64,000 nucleotides of DNA, from positions 19,642-83,641 of the forward strand of contig NZ_MEDO01000007.1 in assembly GCF_001724815.1 (NCBI RefSeq), read 5' to 3'. Both the position numbers and the translations under genes were made by a program. The stretch is from Arenimonas sp. SCN 70-307. GTDB taxonomy: Bacteria > Pseudomonadota > Gammaproteobacteria > Xanthomonadales > Xanthomonadaceae. A model generated the notes under the pieces. It saw only the letters and a list, made by a program, of their open reading frames with translations, had not been told where the DNA came from and made no database searches. Shown here one piece after another: positions 11,699 through 25,901 of this stretch; within the stretch, counting starts at the first letter, position 1; every line of letters begins with the position of its first letter.

Positions 11699-11742
11699 CC
11701 TTCCACCCATTGCGGGCGCTTCCGCCCGGTTTCCACGGATTG

Positions 11743-14247
11743 ATGATGACGCGACCCAATGTCCGCCGCTGCCTCCTGAGCATCGCGCTCGCCGCCGCCC
11801 TCGCCGGCCCCGCCCACGCCCAGAACTACGAGGCCTTCCAGGTCGCCGACATCCGCGTCGAGGGCCTGCAGCGCATCTCGGCCGGCACGGTCTTCACCTA
11901 CCTGCCGGTGGAGCGCGGCGACGTGCTCGACCGCAGCCGCTCCGGCGAGGCGATCCGCGCGCTGTTCCGCACCGGCTTCTTCAGCGACGTGCGGCTCGAG
12001 CGCCAGGGCGGGATCCTGGTGGTGGTGGTCACCGAGCGCCCGGCCATCAATACGATCAACCTCACCGGCAACAAGGACATCAAGTCCGCCGACCTGCTCA
12101 ACGGCCTGCGCAACATCGGCCTGGCCGAGGGCGAGACCTTCAACCCGCTCAACCTCGACCGGGTGACGCAGGAGCTGGTGCGCCAGTACAACAACCGCGG
12201 CAAGTACAACGTCTCGATCACGCCGACGGTGACCAACCTCGACCGCAACCGCGTCGACATCAGCATCGTCGTGGCCGAGGGCAAGGCCGCGCGCATCCGC
12301 GACATCAACATCGTCGGCAACGAGACCTACGTCGACGAGGACCTGCGCAAGACCTGGGAGTCCGACACCAGCAACTGGCTCTCGTGGTATCGCCGCGACG
12401 ACCAGTACTCGCGCGAGAAGCTCTCGGGCGACCTCGAGAAGCTGAGCAACTACTACCTCGACCGCGGCTACGTCGACTTCAACGTCGAATCCACCCAGGT
12501 CGCCATCAGCCCCGACAAGCGCGACATCTTCGTCACCGCCAACGTGGCCGAGGGCGAGGTGTACACCGTCGGCGACGTGAAGGTCTCCGGCGACACCATC
12601 CTGCCCATCGAGGAGATGGAGAAGCTGGTGTTCCTGGCCAAGGGCGACACCTTCTCGCGCGCCCGCGTCGAGCTCAGCGCCGACTCCATGATCGCCACGC
12701 TGGGCAACATCGGCTACGCCTTCGCCCAGGTGAACCCGATCCCGGACATCGACCGCGAGGGCCGCGTGGTCGGCCTGAACTTCTTCGTCGAGCCGGGCCC
12801 GCGCGTGCAGGTCCGCCGCATCGTCTTCAAGGGCAACGTCGGCACCGCCGACGAGGTCCTGCGCCGCGAGATGCGCCAGTTCGAGGGCGCCTGGTTCTCG
12901 CAGGCCGCGGTCGACCGCTCGAAGATCCGCCTGCAGCGCCTGGGCTTCTTCGAGGAAATCGACATCGAGACGCCGGAAGTGCCGGGCGCGCCCGACCAGG
13001 TCGACGTGGTCGTCAACGTCAAGGAGCGCAACTCGGGCCAGTTCACCTTCGGCCTGGGCTACCAGCAGACCTACGGCCTGATCACCAGCCTGCAGCTGGT
13101 GCAGAACAACTTCCTGGGCACCGGCAACCGCGTCTCGGTGGCCGTGCAGAACAACGCCTTCTCCAAGCAGTTCTCGCTGGGCTTCGCCGACCCGTACTTC
13201 ACCGAGCGCGGCGTCAGCGTCGGCTACAACCTCAACTACAGCGACTTCGACTACTCGCGCCGCAGCGCCAACCTCGCCCAGTACAACAACGAGGTCGCCT
13301 CGGGCGAAGTGGTCGTCGGCCTGCCGCTGACCGAGACCGACCAGATCCAGTTCTCGCTGGGCATCGACCGCAACGGCATCACCACGCAGGACGGCTTCAC
13401 GCCCGAGCCGCTGATCCAGTACCTCGTCGCCACGATGGGCGACCGCCAGCGCTTCCCGCTCTTCCACGTCGACGACGACAACGACCCGGATACGCCGAGC
13501 GACAACGACGACGACGATCCGACCACCACCGACGAGCTGAGCTTCGGCGGCACCCGTCGCTGGAACATCAACGCCTGGCGCCTGCAGACCGGCTGGGTGC
13601 GCGACTCGCGCAACGACTTCCTGCTGCCCACCCGCGGCACCTACCACCGCGTCAGCGCCGAAGTGGTGCTGCCGGGCAGCGACCTCGAGTACTACAAGCT
13701 CGGCTACAACTTCGAGCACTACCTGCCGCTGACCAGCTGGATGGTGATGAAGATCGGCGCCGAGATCGGCTACGGCGACGCCTATGGCGACACCGCCAAG
13801 GGCGAGTGCCCGACCTTCGACAACGAGGGCGACGTCATCATCGCCACCACCAGCTGCGGCCTGCCCTTCTTCCGCAACTACTACGCCGGCGGCCCGAACT
13901 CGATCCGCGGCTTCGAGGTCAACACGGTCGGCCCGACCTACCAGTTCACGGCCGACGGTTTCCGCCAGCCGCTGGGTGGCTCGCTCAAGACCGCGGGCAC
14001 CTTCGAGTTCTTCTTCCCGAACCTGTTCGAGTCGCGCGGCACGCGCCTGTCGGCCTTCGTCGACTACGGCAACGTGTACTACGGCTTCGACGACTGGGAA
14101 GCCAAGACGCTGCGCATCTCCACCGGCGTGGCGCTGCAGTGGCAGTCGCCGATGGGCCCGATCCAGATCAGCTACGCCCTGCCGATCCAGCGCGAGCGTT
14201 CCGACCAGATCGAGCGCCTGCAGTTCACCTTCGGCGGCAGCTTCTAA
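11743..14247 (+). CDS. bamA: Outer membrane protein assembly factor BamA
   Basis: BamA is the core barrel that inserts proteins into the outer membrane. From the ATG at 11743 the product has 834 residues: signal peptide ending AGPAHAQ, five POTRA domains (about 30-430), and a 16-strand barrel. The conserved loop 6 motif is IRGF, and the last strand ends LQFTFGGSF with a terminal Phe. A second ATG follows at once at 11746; a TTG at 11710 would add 11 residues before the signal peptide and is rejected. Odd feature: residues 577-598 form an Asp-rich insert (DDDNDPDTPSDNDDDD and onward) in the extracellular loop before the strand matching E. coli TFNYGW. No skp gene lies between bamA and lpxD. 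Confidence 0.97.
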   Translation: MMTRPNVRRCLLSIALAAALAGPAHAQNYEAFQVADIRVEGLQRISAGTVFTYLPVERGDVLDRSRSGEAIRALFRTGFFSDVRLERQGGILVVVVTERPAINTINLTGNKDIKSADLLNGLRNIGLAEGETFNPLNLDRVTQELVRQYNNRGKYNVSITPTVTNLDRNRVDISIVVAEGKAARIRDINIVGNETYVDEDLRKTWESDTSNWLSWYRRDDQYSREKLSGDLEKLSNYYLDRGYVDFNVESTQVAISPDKRDIFVTANVAEGEVYTVGDVKVSGDTILPIEEMEKLVFLAKGDTFSRARVELSADSMIATLGNIGYAFAQVNPIPDIDREGRVVGLNFFVEPGPRVQVRRIVFKGNVGTADEVLRREMRQFEGAWFSQAAVDRSKIRLQRLGFFEEIDIETPEVPGAPDQVDVVVNVKERNSGQFTFGLGYQQTYGLITSLQLVQNNFLGTGNRVSVAVQNNAFSKQFSLGFADPYFTERGVSVGYNLNYSDFDYSRRSANLAQYNNEVASGEVVVGLPLTETDQIQFSLGIDRNGITTQDGFTPEPLIQYLVATMGDRQRFPLFHVDDDNDPDTPSDNDDDDPTTTDELSFGGTRRWNINAWRLQTGWVRDSRNDFLLPTRGTYHRVSAEVVLPGSDLEYYKLGYNFEHYLPLTSWMVMKIGAEIGYGDAYGDTAKGECPTFDNEGDVIIATTSCGLPFFRNYYAGGPNSIRGFEVNTVGPTYQFTADGFRQPLGGSLKTAGTFEFFFPNLFESRGTRLSAFVDYGNVYYGFDDWEAKTLRISTGVALQWQSPMGPIQISYALPIQRERSDQIERLQFTFGGSF

Positions 14248-14256
14248 GCCCCCGGC

Positions 14257-15279
14257 ATGTCGGCCCCCGCCCCGGCACCCACCCTGGCCGAACTGGCGCA
14301 ACGGTTCGGCCTGCGGCTGCAGGGCGAGGGCGACGTGCGCATCACCGGCGTCGCCACGCTTTCCGGCGCGGCGCCGGGCCGGCTGGCCTTCCTGGCCAAT
14401 CCGCGCTACCGGCGCGAGCTGGCCGGCACCGCCGCCTCGGCCGTGGTGCTGGCCGAGGCCGATGCGGCCGCCTGCCCCGTGCCCTGCCTGGTCGCGAAGT
14501 CGCCCTACGTGGCCTTCGCGCGCATCGCCGCGCTGTTCGACCCGCCGCCGGTGCCGGTGCCTGGCATCCACCCGTCCGCCGTGGTCGCGCCCGACGCCGT
14601 CGTCGACCCGGGCGCGCAGGTCGGCCCCTTTTGCTACGTCGGCGCCCGCAGCCGCATCGCCGCCGGCGCCATCCTCGGCCCGGGCTGCCACGTGGGCGAG
14701 GACAATGAAGTCGGCCCTGGCTGTGAACTGCTGGGCCGCGTGACCCTGGTGACGCGCGTGCGGCTCGGGGCTCGCGTGCGCGTGCACCCCGGCGCGGTGC
14801 TTGGCGCCGAGGGCTTCGGCCTGGCGATGGACGCCGGGCAATGGATCAAGGTGCCGCAGCTGGGCGGCGTGGTGGTGGGCGACGACTGCGAGGTCGGCGC
14901 CAACACCTGCATCGACCGCGGCGCCATCGAGGACACCGTGCTCGAGCAGGACGTGCGCCTGGACAACCTGGTGCAGGTGGGCCACAACGTGCGCATCGGC
15001 GCGCACACGGCCATGGCCGGCTGCGTGGCGGTGGCCGGTTCGGCCCGGATCGGAAGTTACTGCCTGGTCGGCGGCGGCGCCGGCATCGCCGGCCACCTGT
15101 CGATCTGCGACAAGGTCACCATCACCGCCATGAGCCTGGTGACGGCCTCGATCACCGAGCCCGGCGAGTACTCCTCGGCCATGACCGTGCAGGAGAGCCG
15201 GCGCTGGCGCCGCAATGCGGCCCGTTTCCGGCAATTGGACGGCCTCGCGCGTAGAATGGGCGCCCCGAACACCGATTGA
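14257..15279 (+). CDS. lpxD: UDP-3-O-(3-hydroxyacyl)glucosamine N-acyltransferase
   Basis: LpxD adds the N-linked hydroxyacyl chain in the third step of lipid A synthesis. The 340-residue product has the N-terminal uridine-binding domain, then about ten hexapeptide repeats of a left-handed beta-helix with the catalytic His in [15 protein letters not shown], and a C-terminal helix. It starts 9 bases after bamA with no clear separate promoter, so it is read through from bamA. Confidence 0.96.
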   Translation: MSAPAPAPTLAELAQRFGLRLQGEGDVRITGVATLSGAAPGRLAFLANPRYRRELAGTAASAVVLAEADAAACPVPCLVAKSPYVAFARIAALFDPPPVPVPGIHPSAVVAPDAVVDPGAQVGPFCYVGARSRIAAGAILGPGCHVGEDNEVGPGCELLGRVTLVTRVRLGARVRVHPGAVLGAEGFGLAMDAGQWIKVPQLGGVVVGDDCEVGANTCIDRGAIEDTVLEQDVRLDNLVQVGHNVRIGAHTAMAGCVAVAGSARIGSYCLVGGGAGIAGHLSICDKVTITAMSLVTASITEPGEYSSAMTVQESRRWRRNAARFRQLDGLARRMGAPNTD

Positions 15280-15296
15280 CCGAAGGAAGCCCCAGG

Positions 15297-15764
15297 ATGA
15301 GCCAAGACGCCATCAAGCTGCCCGTGGATGTCGCCTGCATCCTGCACCTGCTGCCGCACCGCTACCCGTTCCTGCTCGTCGACCGCGTGGTCGAGCTCGA
15401 CGCCGGCCAGCGTATCCGCGCACTCAAGAACGTCACCTTCAACGAGCCCTTCTTCCAGGGCCATTTCCCCGGCCGCCCGGTGATGCCCGGCGTGCTGGTG
15501 ATCGAGGCCATGGCCCAGGCCGGTGGCCTGCTGACCCAGCTTTCGCTGCCGCGCGACCAGGTCAGCGAAGGCAAGCTGTTCTACCTGGTGAAGGTGGACA
15601 ACGCCCGCTTCAACCGCATGGTGGTGCCGGGCGACCAGCTCGACATCGAGGTCAAGCTCAAGCGCCACATCCGCAACATGGCGCTGTACGAGTGCGCCGC
15701 GCGCGTCGACGGCCAGGTGGTGGCCAGCGCCGAGATCCTCTGCGCCGAGGGCAAGGAAGCGTGA
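15297..15764 (+). CDS. fabZ: 3-hydroxyacyl-[acyl-carrier-protein] dehydratase FabZ
   Basis: FabZ dehydrates 3-hydroxyacyl-ACP in fatty acid elongation and competes with LpxA for the same hydroxyacyl-ACP pool, which is why the genes are adjacent. The hot-dog fold shows the catalytic His in [14 protein letters not shown] and Glu in [20 protein letters not shown] chose the ATG at 15297, preceded by GAAGGA and AGG, giving 155 residues. The GTG start of lpxA overlaps its stop by 4 bases. Confidence 0.97.
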   Translation: MSQDAIKLPVDVACILHLLPHRYPFLLVDRVVELDAGQRIRALKNVTFNEPFFQGHFPGRPVMPGVLVIEAMAQAGGLLTQLSLPRDQVSEGKLFYLVKVDNARFNRMVVPGDQLDIEVKLKRHIRNMALYECAARVDGQVVASAEILCAEGKEA

Positions 15765-16531
15765 TTCACCCCACCGCCCTGGTCGACCCCGCCGCGCGCC
15801 TGGGCCAGGGCGTCCAGGTCGGTCCCTACGCCATCATCGGCGCCGACGTCGAGATCGGCGATGGCTGCCGCATCGGCCCGCATGCGGTCATCACCGGCCC
15901 CACCCGCCTGGGCCGGGACAACGTGGTGCACGCCCACGCCACGCTGGGCAACGACCCGCAGGACAAGAAGTTCGCCGGCGAGCGCACCGAACTGGTGGTC
16001 GGCGACGGCAACACCTTCTTCGAGTTCACCACCATCAGCCGCGGCACCGGCGACGGCGGCGGCATCACCCGCATCGGCAGCCGCAACTGGATCATGGCCT
16101 ACGTGCACGTGGCCCACGACTGCGTCATCGGCGACAACTGCATCCTGGCCAACAACGCCACGCTCGCCGGCCACGCCGAGCTGGGCGACTGGGTGATCCT
16201 GGGCGGCTTCGCGGCCATCCACCAGTTCTGCAAGATCGGCGCGCATGCCTTCATCGGCATGGGCAGCCTGGTCAATGCCGACGTGCCGCCGTTCGTGATG
16301 GTGGCCGACAAGTACGCGGCCCCGCGCGGCATCAACAGCGAAGGCCTCAAGCGCCGCGGCTTCGACGCCGAGCGCATCGCGGCCATCAAGCGCGCCTACC
16401 GTGCGCTTTATCTCTCCGGCAAGCCGCTGGCCGAGGTGCGCGAGCAGCTCGCCGCCGTCGCCGACTCCTCGCAGGACGTGCAGCTGATGCTCGATTTCAT
16501 CGGGCAGAGCGCGCGCGGCCTGCTGCGCTGA
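15761..16531 (+). CDS. lpxA: UDP-N-acetylglucosamine O-acyltransferase LpxA
   Basis: LpxA catalyses the first step of lipid A synthesis, transfer of a 3-hydroxyacyl chain from ACP to UDP-GlcNAc. The GTG at 15761 (GTGA overlap with fabZ) gives 256 residues beginning with the family start (M)[17 protein letters not shown]. The left-handed beta-helix carries GNDPQDKKF and the catalytic His in [13 protein letters not shown]. Length is close to E. coli LpxA (262). The lpxB gene follows after 4 bases. Confidence 0.97.
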   Translation: MIHPTALVDPAARLGQGVQVGPYAIIGADVEIGDGCRIGPHAVITGPTRLGRDNVVHAHATLGNDPQDKKFAGERTELVVGDGNTFFEFTTISRGTGDGGGITRIGSRNWIMAYVHVAHDCVIGDNCILANNATLAGHAELGDWVILGGFAAIHQFCKIGAHAFIGMGSLVNADVPPFVMVADKYAAPRGINSEGLKRRGFDAERIAAIKRAYRALYLSGKPLAEVREQLAAVADSSQDVQLMLDFIGQSARGLLR

Positions 16532-16535
16532 GGCC

Positions 16536-17687
16536 ATGGCCGGCCGGCGCCTGCGGATCGCCCTGGTCGCCGGCGAAGCCTCGGGCGACCTGCTGGGCGC
16601 GGGCCTGCTGGAAGAACTGAAACAGCGCTTCCCGGACGCCGAATTCGCCGGCATCGGCGGCCCGCGCATGCAGGCCGCAGGCCTCGAGGCCTGGCACGAC
16701 AGCAGCGAGCTGGCGGTGATGGGCCTGGCCGAGGTGCTGCGCCACCTGCCGCGCTTGCTGCGCCTGCGCCGCCGGCTGTCCAGGCGCCTGCTCGACTGGC
16801 GGCCGGACGTGTTCATCGGCATCGACGCCCCCGACTTCAACCTCGGCCTTGAGCGCCGGCTCAAGCAGGCCGGCATCCGCACCGTGCACTACGCCAGCCC
16901 CTCGGTCTGGGCCTGGCGCGAGGGCCGCGCCGCGAAGATCGGCCGCAGCGCCGACCTGGTGCTGTGCCTGTTCCCGATGGAGCCGCCGATCTACGCCCGC
17001 CACGGCGTGGATGCGCGTTTCGTCGGCCATCCGCTGGCCGATGCCTTCCCGGCCCATCCCGACCGCGCTGCCGCGCGCGAGCGCCTGGGCCTGCACGACG
17101 ACCCGCCGGTGCTGGCGGTGCTGCCCGGCAGCCGCCTGGGAGAGATCCGCCGGCTCTGGCCGGTGTTCATCGAGGCCGCGCGCCTGCTCACGCTGGGCGT
17201 GCCGGGCCTGATCGTCGCCGTGCCCGCCGCCGACGCGGCCTGCCGCGCCGCCATCGAGCAGGGCCTGGACGGCTCGCAGCTGGCCAACGTGGCCATCTAC
17301 GACGGCCAGGCGCACGACATCATGGTGGCCTCCGACGTGGTGCTGCTGGCCTCTGGCACCGCCGCGCTCGAGGCCATGCTGGCCAAGCGGCCGATGGTCG
17401 TGGGCTACCGCATCTCCGCGCTCACCTACCGGCTGGTGATGTGGCTGGGCATGATGCGCACCAGCCGCTACAGCCTGCCCAACGTGCTGGCCAACGAGCC
17501 GATCGTGCCCGAGCTGATGCAGCACGACTGCACGCCCGAAAACCTGGCCAGCGCGGTGATGGGCTGGTTCGGCGACCCGGATGCACGCGCCGCCCTGCTG
17601 CCGCGCTACGAGCACATCCACGCCAAGCTGCGCGGCAACGCCTCGGCGTCGGCCGCCGAAGCCGTCGCCGGCCTGCTGGCGAAGTGA
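16536..17687 (+). CDS. lpxB: Lipid-A-disaccharide synthase
   Basis: LpxB joins lipid X to UDP-2,3-diacylglucosamine to form the lipid A disaccharide. The 383-residue product is a GT19 family glycosyltransferase with [10 protein letters not shown] at the N-terminus, [18 protein letters not shown], and [14 protein letters not shown]. The stop overlaps the rnhB GTG start by 4 bases. It completes the bamA-lpxD-fabZ-lpxA-lpxB set. Confidence 0.96.
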   Translation: MAGRRLRIALVAGEASGDLLGAGLLEELKQRFPDAEFAGIGGPRMQAAGLEAWHDSSELAVMGLAEVLRHLPRLLRLRRRLSRRLLDWRPDVFIGIDAPDFNLGLERRLKQAGIRTVHYASPSVWAWREGRAAKIGRSADLVLCLFPMEPPIYARHGVDARFVGHPLADAFPAHPDRAAARERLGLHDDPPVLAVLPGSRLGEIRRLWPVFIEAARLLTLGVPGLIVAVPAADAACRAAIEQGLDGSQLANVAIYDGQAHDIMVASDVVLLASGTAALEAMLAKRPMVVGYRISALTYRLVMWLGMMRTSRYSLPNVLANEPIVPELMQHDCTPENLASAVMGWFGDPDARAALLPRYEHIHAKLRGNASASAAEAVAGLLAK

Positions 17688-18274
17688 GCGGGCTGCTGCT
17701 GGTCGCCGGCGTCGACGAAGCCGGGCGCGGCCCGCTGGCCGGCCCGGTGTCGGTGGCGGCGGTGATCCTCGACCCCGAGCGTCCCATCGCCGGCCTGGGC
17801 GATTCCAAGGCACTGTCGGAAGCGCGGCGCGAAGCGCTGGCGCCGCTGATCCGCGAGCAGGCGCTGGCCTGGCACCTCGAGTGGGTGTGGCCGGCCGAGA
17901 TCGACCGCCTCAACATCCTGCAGGCCACGCTGGCGGGCATGGCGCGCGCGCTGCGGGCGCTGCGGCCGGCGCCGGCCAGCGCGCTCATTGACGGCAACCG
18001 CCTGCCGCGCGACCTGCCCTGCCCGGCGCAGGCGCTGGTGAAGGGCGACGCGCGCGAGCCGGCGATCATGGCCGCTTCGATACTGGCGAAAGTGGCGCGC
18101 GACGAGCACATGCGCGCGCTCGACCAGCGTTTCCCCGGCTACGGCTTCGCGCTGCACAAGGGCTACCCCACGCCCGAACATTTCGAAGCGCTGCGCCGGC
18201 TCGGCCCCTGCGCCGAACATCGCCGCAGCTTCGCACCGGTGCGCGCGCTGATGGCGCCGTCGCTGCTCGACTGA
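17684..18274 (+). CDS. rnhB: Ribonuclease HII
   Basis: RNase HII removes ribonucleotides from DNA and degrades RNA:DNA hybrids. The 196-residue product has the active-site segment [25 protein letters not shown] with the second Asp, VKGD, and the late [13 protein letters not shown]. The GTG at 17684 overlaps the lpxB stop (GTGA) and is the only start that fits the normal N-terminus. Coupling of rnhB to lpxB and then dnaE is typical of proteobacteria; here two extra genes separate rnhB from dnaE. Confidence 0.96.
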   Translation: MSGLLLVAGVDEAGRGPLAGPVSVAAVILDPERPIAGLGDSKALSEARREALAPLIREQALAWHLEWVWPAEIDRLNILQATLAGMARALRALRPAPASALIDGNRLPRDLPCPAQALVKGDAREPAIMAASILAKVARDEHMRALDQRFPGYGFALHKGYPTPEHFEALRRLGPCAEHRRSFAPVRALMAPSLLD

Positions 18275-18405
18275 ACGGACCGGCACTGGACAGCCCCGGC
18301 GCGGGGGCGTAGGACTGCAATGGCATCCCGGCGGATGCGGCGGCCCGCGGCCACCGCCGACCAGCCGCGCGCCGCGCCCGCCACCGGTCGGCAGCGAGTA
18401 CTGCC

Positions 18406-19029
18406 ATGAGACACGAGCCTCCCCTTCCCGCGGGCACGCCCCTGCCGCTGCCCCGCGCCCCCGCGCCCGATCCGGTCGATCCGCCGGTGCCCCTGCCGCC
18501 GACGGCGATCGCGGAGTTCAACCAGCTGCTGCACGAACTGCACCCGGACGCACCCTTCGTCGATCGCGATGCCGTGGCCAGCGTCGCCCGCTGGCTGCAG
18601 TCGCTGCCCGGCCCGCAGGCCGAGGCGCTGCTGCAGGCGCGGCTGGGTCGCCTGGCCGAGCTGCAGGCCATGGTCGCCGACACGGACTGGGCGATCGAAC
18701 CCGCCCTCGCGCGGCGCGTCGGCCGCCTGGTGGAATACGTCGAGCGCGAGCGCGACCTGATCCCGGACGACGTGCCGCGCATCGGCCGCCTGGACGACGC
18801 GCTGCTGGTCGAGCTGGCCTGGCCGATGGTGGCCGAGGAGCTCGAGGACTATCGCGACTTCCAGCGCTTCCGCGAAGAGTCGGGCGACGCCTTCGACGGC
18901 CATCCGCGGCGCGACGACTGGCTGCGCGTACGACTCGAGGAGGGCGCGCTGTGGGAGCAACTGCATCGCGTCCGCCACCAGCACTACATCGACTACGGCC
19001 CGCTCGAGGGCGGCCTGCGCGTGGTCTGA
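18406..19029 (+). CDS. Hypothetical protein with DUF1232/YkvA-like motif (first of tandem paralogues)
   Basis: No function recognised. The 207-residue protein has a Pro-rich N-terminus (about 1-30), then helical, acidic sequence. Residues around 115-140 read DLIPDDVPRIGRLDDALLV, which resembles the D-x-IPD...G-x-LDD core of DUF1232 (YkvA) proteins, although those have membrane-associated helices that are not evident here. The next gene (19185-19808) encodes a protein of the same length with matching blocks: ARWLQ-LP, AVLxxRLxRLxxLxxM, the DLIPDD-LDDALLVELAWP core and a DYxDFxRFR segment. The pair thus arose by duplication. They interrupt the rnhB-dnaE linkage. The DUF1232 link is my inference from one motif. 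Confidence 0.75.
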   Translation: MRHEPPLPAGTPLPLPRAPAPDPVDPPVPLPPTAIAEFNQLLHELHPDAPFVDRDAVASVARWLQSLPGPQAEALLQARLGRLAELQAMVADTDWAIEPALARRVGRLVEYVERERDLIPDDVPRIGRLDDALLVELAWPMVAEELEDYRDFQRFREESGDAFDGHPRRDDWLRVRLEEGALWEQLHRVRHQHYIDYGPLEGGLRVV

Positions 19030-19184
19030 GCGCGCGCCGGAGCTGTCCGGGAACTGAATTGTGCCGAAGGTCACTGCGACTTCAGGAACGCGACCGCGCG
19101 CCTGCAACCTTCGATGATGGTGGCGCATCAACAAGGCAAGGCGCGCGGGAATGGTTCCCGCCGCCGCGCCACCGGAAGCCCGCC

Positions 19185-19808
19185 ATGAATGCCCTTCGCA
19201 AAGACGACCTGTCCCTCCCGCTGCCGCCCCGCTCGCACGAGACGCGCCGCCGCCAGGTGGCCGGCCTGGTGCTGGAGGAAAGCCAGGTGGCCCGGTTCAA
19301 CGCGGTGCTCTCGCGCATCGACCCGAACGCCCCGCAGATCAGCGCCGACCAGGTGGTCACGCTGGCGCGCTGGCTGCAGGACCTGCCGCGCGAGCGCGCC
19401 ACCGCCGTGCTCTCCGAGCGCCTGGCGCGCGTGGAGCACCTGCGCCGCATGCTCAACGACGACGACTGGGAAGTCGACGGCGAGCTGCGCGAGCGCTCGC
19501 GCATGCTCATCAGCTACCTGCAGCAGGTCGACGACCTGATCCCGGACGACCAGCCGCTGCTCGGCCACCTCGACGACGCGCTGCTGGTGGAGCTGGCCTG
19601 GCCGGCCTTCCGCGACGAAACCCTGGACTACGGCGACTTCTGCCGCTTCCGCAGCCAGGCGCGCCCGCGCGGCAACGCCCGCGAGCGCCGCCTGGCCTGG
19701 GAGGCCGACTGCCTGGCCGAGGCCGCCCTGCTGCAGCAGCGCCGCGACGTGCGCGCCCGCCGCTACGCCGGCGGCGAGCCGATGCCGATGCTGTTCCGGG
19801 TGTCCTGA
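19185..19808 (+). CDS. Hypothetical protein with DUF1232/YkvA-like motif (second of tandem paralogues)
   Basis: No function recognised. The 207-residue product (ATG at 19185) aligns along its length with the gene upstream: both carry VARWLQDLP / VARWLQSLP, then DLIPDDQPLLGHLDDALLVE / DLIPDDVPRIGRLDDALLVE, then DYGDFCRFR / DYRDFQRFR. The N-terminus is charged where that of the first copy is Pro-rich, and the C-terminus ends with a different basic segment. No signal peptide or membrane helix is visible, so a soluble cytoplasmic protein is likely. A 155-base gap separates the two genes, so each may have its own promoter. An upstream in-frame start at 18951 would overlap the first gene and is rejected. 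Confidence 0.75.
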   Translation: MNALRKDDLSLPLPPRSHETRRRQVAGLVLEESQVARFNAVLSRIDPNAPQISADQVVTLARWLQDLPRERATAVLSERLARVEHLRRMLNDDDWEVDGELRERSRMLISYLQQVDDLIPDDQPLLGHLDDALLVELAWPAFRDETLDYGDFCRFRSQARPRGNARERRLAWEADCLAEAALLQQRRDVRARRYAGGEPMPMLFRVS

Positions 19809-19861
19809 CGACCTCTCCAACGGGCGGGGCGGCGAGGCTTGGCAACAGGGACTGTCAAGCC

Positions 19862-19889
19862 TTGTCCGCCCCCACCCTCGGGGTAAACT
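19862..19889 (+). promoter_or_regulatory. Candidate promoter of dnaE
   Basis: TTGTCC (19862-19867) and TAAACT (19884-19889) with a 16-base spacer, 24 bases before the dnaE ATG. It would allow dnaE to be read independently of the two paralogous genes upstream. Confidence 0.5.
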
Positions 19890-19913
19890 GCCGGTTGGCC
19901 CCTGGTCACCGGC

Positions 19914-23429
<3,516 letters not shown>

Positions 23430-23504
23430 AAAGAAACGGGGTCAGGTTCACTTAATCAGGGGGTCTCCGACCCCCTGATTAAGTGAACCTGACCCCGTTT
23501 CTTT
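23430..23504. repeat. 36-bp perfect palindrome (REP/MITE-like) between dnaE and accA
   Basis: The left arm 23430-23465 and right arm 23469-23504 are exact reverse complements over 36 bases with a 3-base loop (TCC). The arm includes GGGGTCAGGTTCACTTAATC. It begins one base after the dnaE TGA and ends with TTTCTTT. From memory, arms of this GGGGTCAGGTTCACTT type recur as dispersed palindromes in several proteobacterial genomes near REP-associated tyrosine transposase genes; no such transposase lies in this window. As RNA it would form a very stable hairpin in either direction, so it may also end dnaE transcription. Confidence 0.9.
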
Positions 23505-23580
23505 CGGTAGAATCCCCGGCCTTGAGTAATTGCTCCAGTCGGCCTGCCCCAGGCTGGCCGGGAGCCCGGACGAGACCCGA

Positions 23581-24540
<960 letters not shown>

Positions 24541-24589
24541 GGCCCCGGCCGCCGCGCGGCCGACCGCCACCGCCGCCCGGGACGTCGCC

Positions 24590-25885
24590 ATGGCCCTGAC
24601 CCTGCCGCCGCTTCCCGTCGAAGGCCCGCTGCTGCTGGCGTACAGCGGCGGCCTCGATTCCACCGTACTTCTGCATGCGCTCGCCGCCGATCCGGCCGTG
24701 CGCGCGCGCGGCTTGCGCGCGCTGCACGTCGACCACGGCCTGCATCCAGGGTCGGCAGCCTGGGGCGAGGCCTGCGCGGACAACGGCCGCATGCTGGACG
24801 TGCCGTTGAGCATCGTCCGCGTGGAGGTGCGCCCCGACGGCGACGGCCCCGAAGCCGCCGCGCGCCGCGCCCGGCACGCCGCCTTCGCGCAGGCGCTGCA
24901 GCCGGGCGAACTCCTGGTGACCGCGCATCACCGCGACGACCAGGCCGAAACCGTGCTGCTGCGCCTGCTGCGCGGCGCCGGTGACGGACTGGCGGCGATG
25001 CGGCCGCTGCGGCCTTTCGCGGCCGGCTGGCTGTGGCGTCCGCTGCTGGGACTGCCGCGCGAGGCCCTGGTGTCGTATGCGCGCGAACACGGGCTGCACT
25101 GGGTCGAGGATCCATCCAACGCCAGCGACCGCCACGACCGCAACTTCCTGCGCCATCACGTGCTGCCGCGCCTGCAGGAGCGCTGGCCGCAGGCGGACGC
25201 CGCACTCGCGCGCAGCGCCGCCCTGCTGGCCACCCAGGCCGACCTGCTCGCGGGCGAGGACGCCCGTCGCCTGGCGCAGGTGCAGGGCGTGGATCCCCAG
25301 GCGCTGTCGGTTCACCTCCTGATGGCCGAGCCGCCCGCCTGGCGGGCACGCCTGCTGCGCGCCTGGCTGGCCGGCCAGGGCCTGCCGCCGCTGCCCACCG
25401 ACGCCATCGGCACGATCGAACGCGAGCTGCTGGCGGCGCGGCCCGACGCCAGCGCGTGTTTCGAATGGTCCGGCGCGGTCATCCACCGCTGGCGCGACCT
25501 GCTGCACGCCGGGCCGGCGCGGGCACCGCTGCCGGCGGACTGGTCGGCGGAGTGGACCGGCGAAGCACCGCTGGCGCTGCCCACCGGCGACACGCTGGCG
25601 CTGGACCCGCCGCGCCGCTTCGAGGCGCCCCTGCGCGTGCACGCCCGCCAGGGCGGCGAACGCCTGGTCCTGCCCGGCCGCGCGCACCACACCGAACTCA
25701 AGCACGCCCTGCAGGACCTCGGCATCCCGCCCTGGGAGCGCGCCTGCCTGCCCCTGCTCTCCGCCCCCGACGGCACCCTGCTCGCCGCCGCCGACCTGCT
25801 CCTCTCCGCCCCGCTCGCCGACTGGCTCGCCCGGCACGCCACCCGCCTGCGCTGGGCTCGCACCGTTGACCGGGCCGAGGCGTAA
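24590..25885 (+). CDS. tilS: tRNA(Ile)-lysidine synthase
   Basis: TilS converts C34 of the CAU-anticodon tRNA-Ile to lysidine, which switches it from Met to Ile decoding. From the ATG at 24590 the product has 431 residues. The ATP-binding P-loop-like motif is SGGLDS (19-24), followed by [14 protein letters not shown] and [19 protein letters not shown], the tRNA-binding NTD, then the middle and C-terminal domains ending in [14 protein letters not shown]. It is about 50 bases downstream of accA, in the accA-tilS order seen in many Gammaproteobacteria. Confidence 0.95.
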   Translation: MALTLPPLPVEGPLLLAYSGGLDSTVLLHALAADPAVRARGLRALHVDHGLHPGSAAWGEACADNGRMLDVPLSIVRVEVRPDGDGPEAAARRARHAAFAQALQPGELLVTAHHRDDQAETVLLRLLRGAGDGLAAMRPLRPFAAGWLWRPLLGLPREALVSYAREHGLHWVEDPSNASDRHDRNFLRHHVLPRLQERWPQADAALARSAALLATQADLLAGEDARRLAQVQGVDPQALSVHLLMAEPPAWRARLLRAWLAGQGLPPLPTDAIGTIERELLAARPDASACFEWSGAVIHRWRDLLHAGPARAPLPADWSAEWTGEAPLALPTGDTLALDPPRRFEAPLRVHARQGGERLVLPGRAHHTELKHALQDLGIPPWERACLPLLSAPDGTLLAAADLLLSAPLADWLARHATRLRWARTVDRAEA

Positions 25886-25901
25886 CGGCGACACTTTGCG
25901 C

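Noticed and set aside
11710..11742. Upstream TTG start for bamA
   Set aside because: It would place 11 residues before the signal peptide; the ATG at 11743 gives a normal signal sequence.
15252..15257. TAGAAT at the end of lpxD as a promoter of fabZ
   Set aside because: The nearest TTGGAC is only 11 bases upstream, too close for a -35; the gene spacing suggests read-through from lpxD.
23430..23504. Palindrome read as a CRISPR repeat
   Set aside because: Only one inverted pair, no spacers and no cas genes nearby.
23508..23513. TAGAAT before accA as a full promoter
   Set aside because: The -10 is good, but the region where a -35 should lie is inside the palindrome arm and has no TTGNNN match. 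Left as a note in the accA entry.
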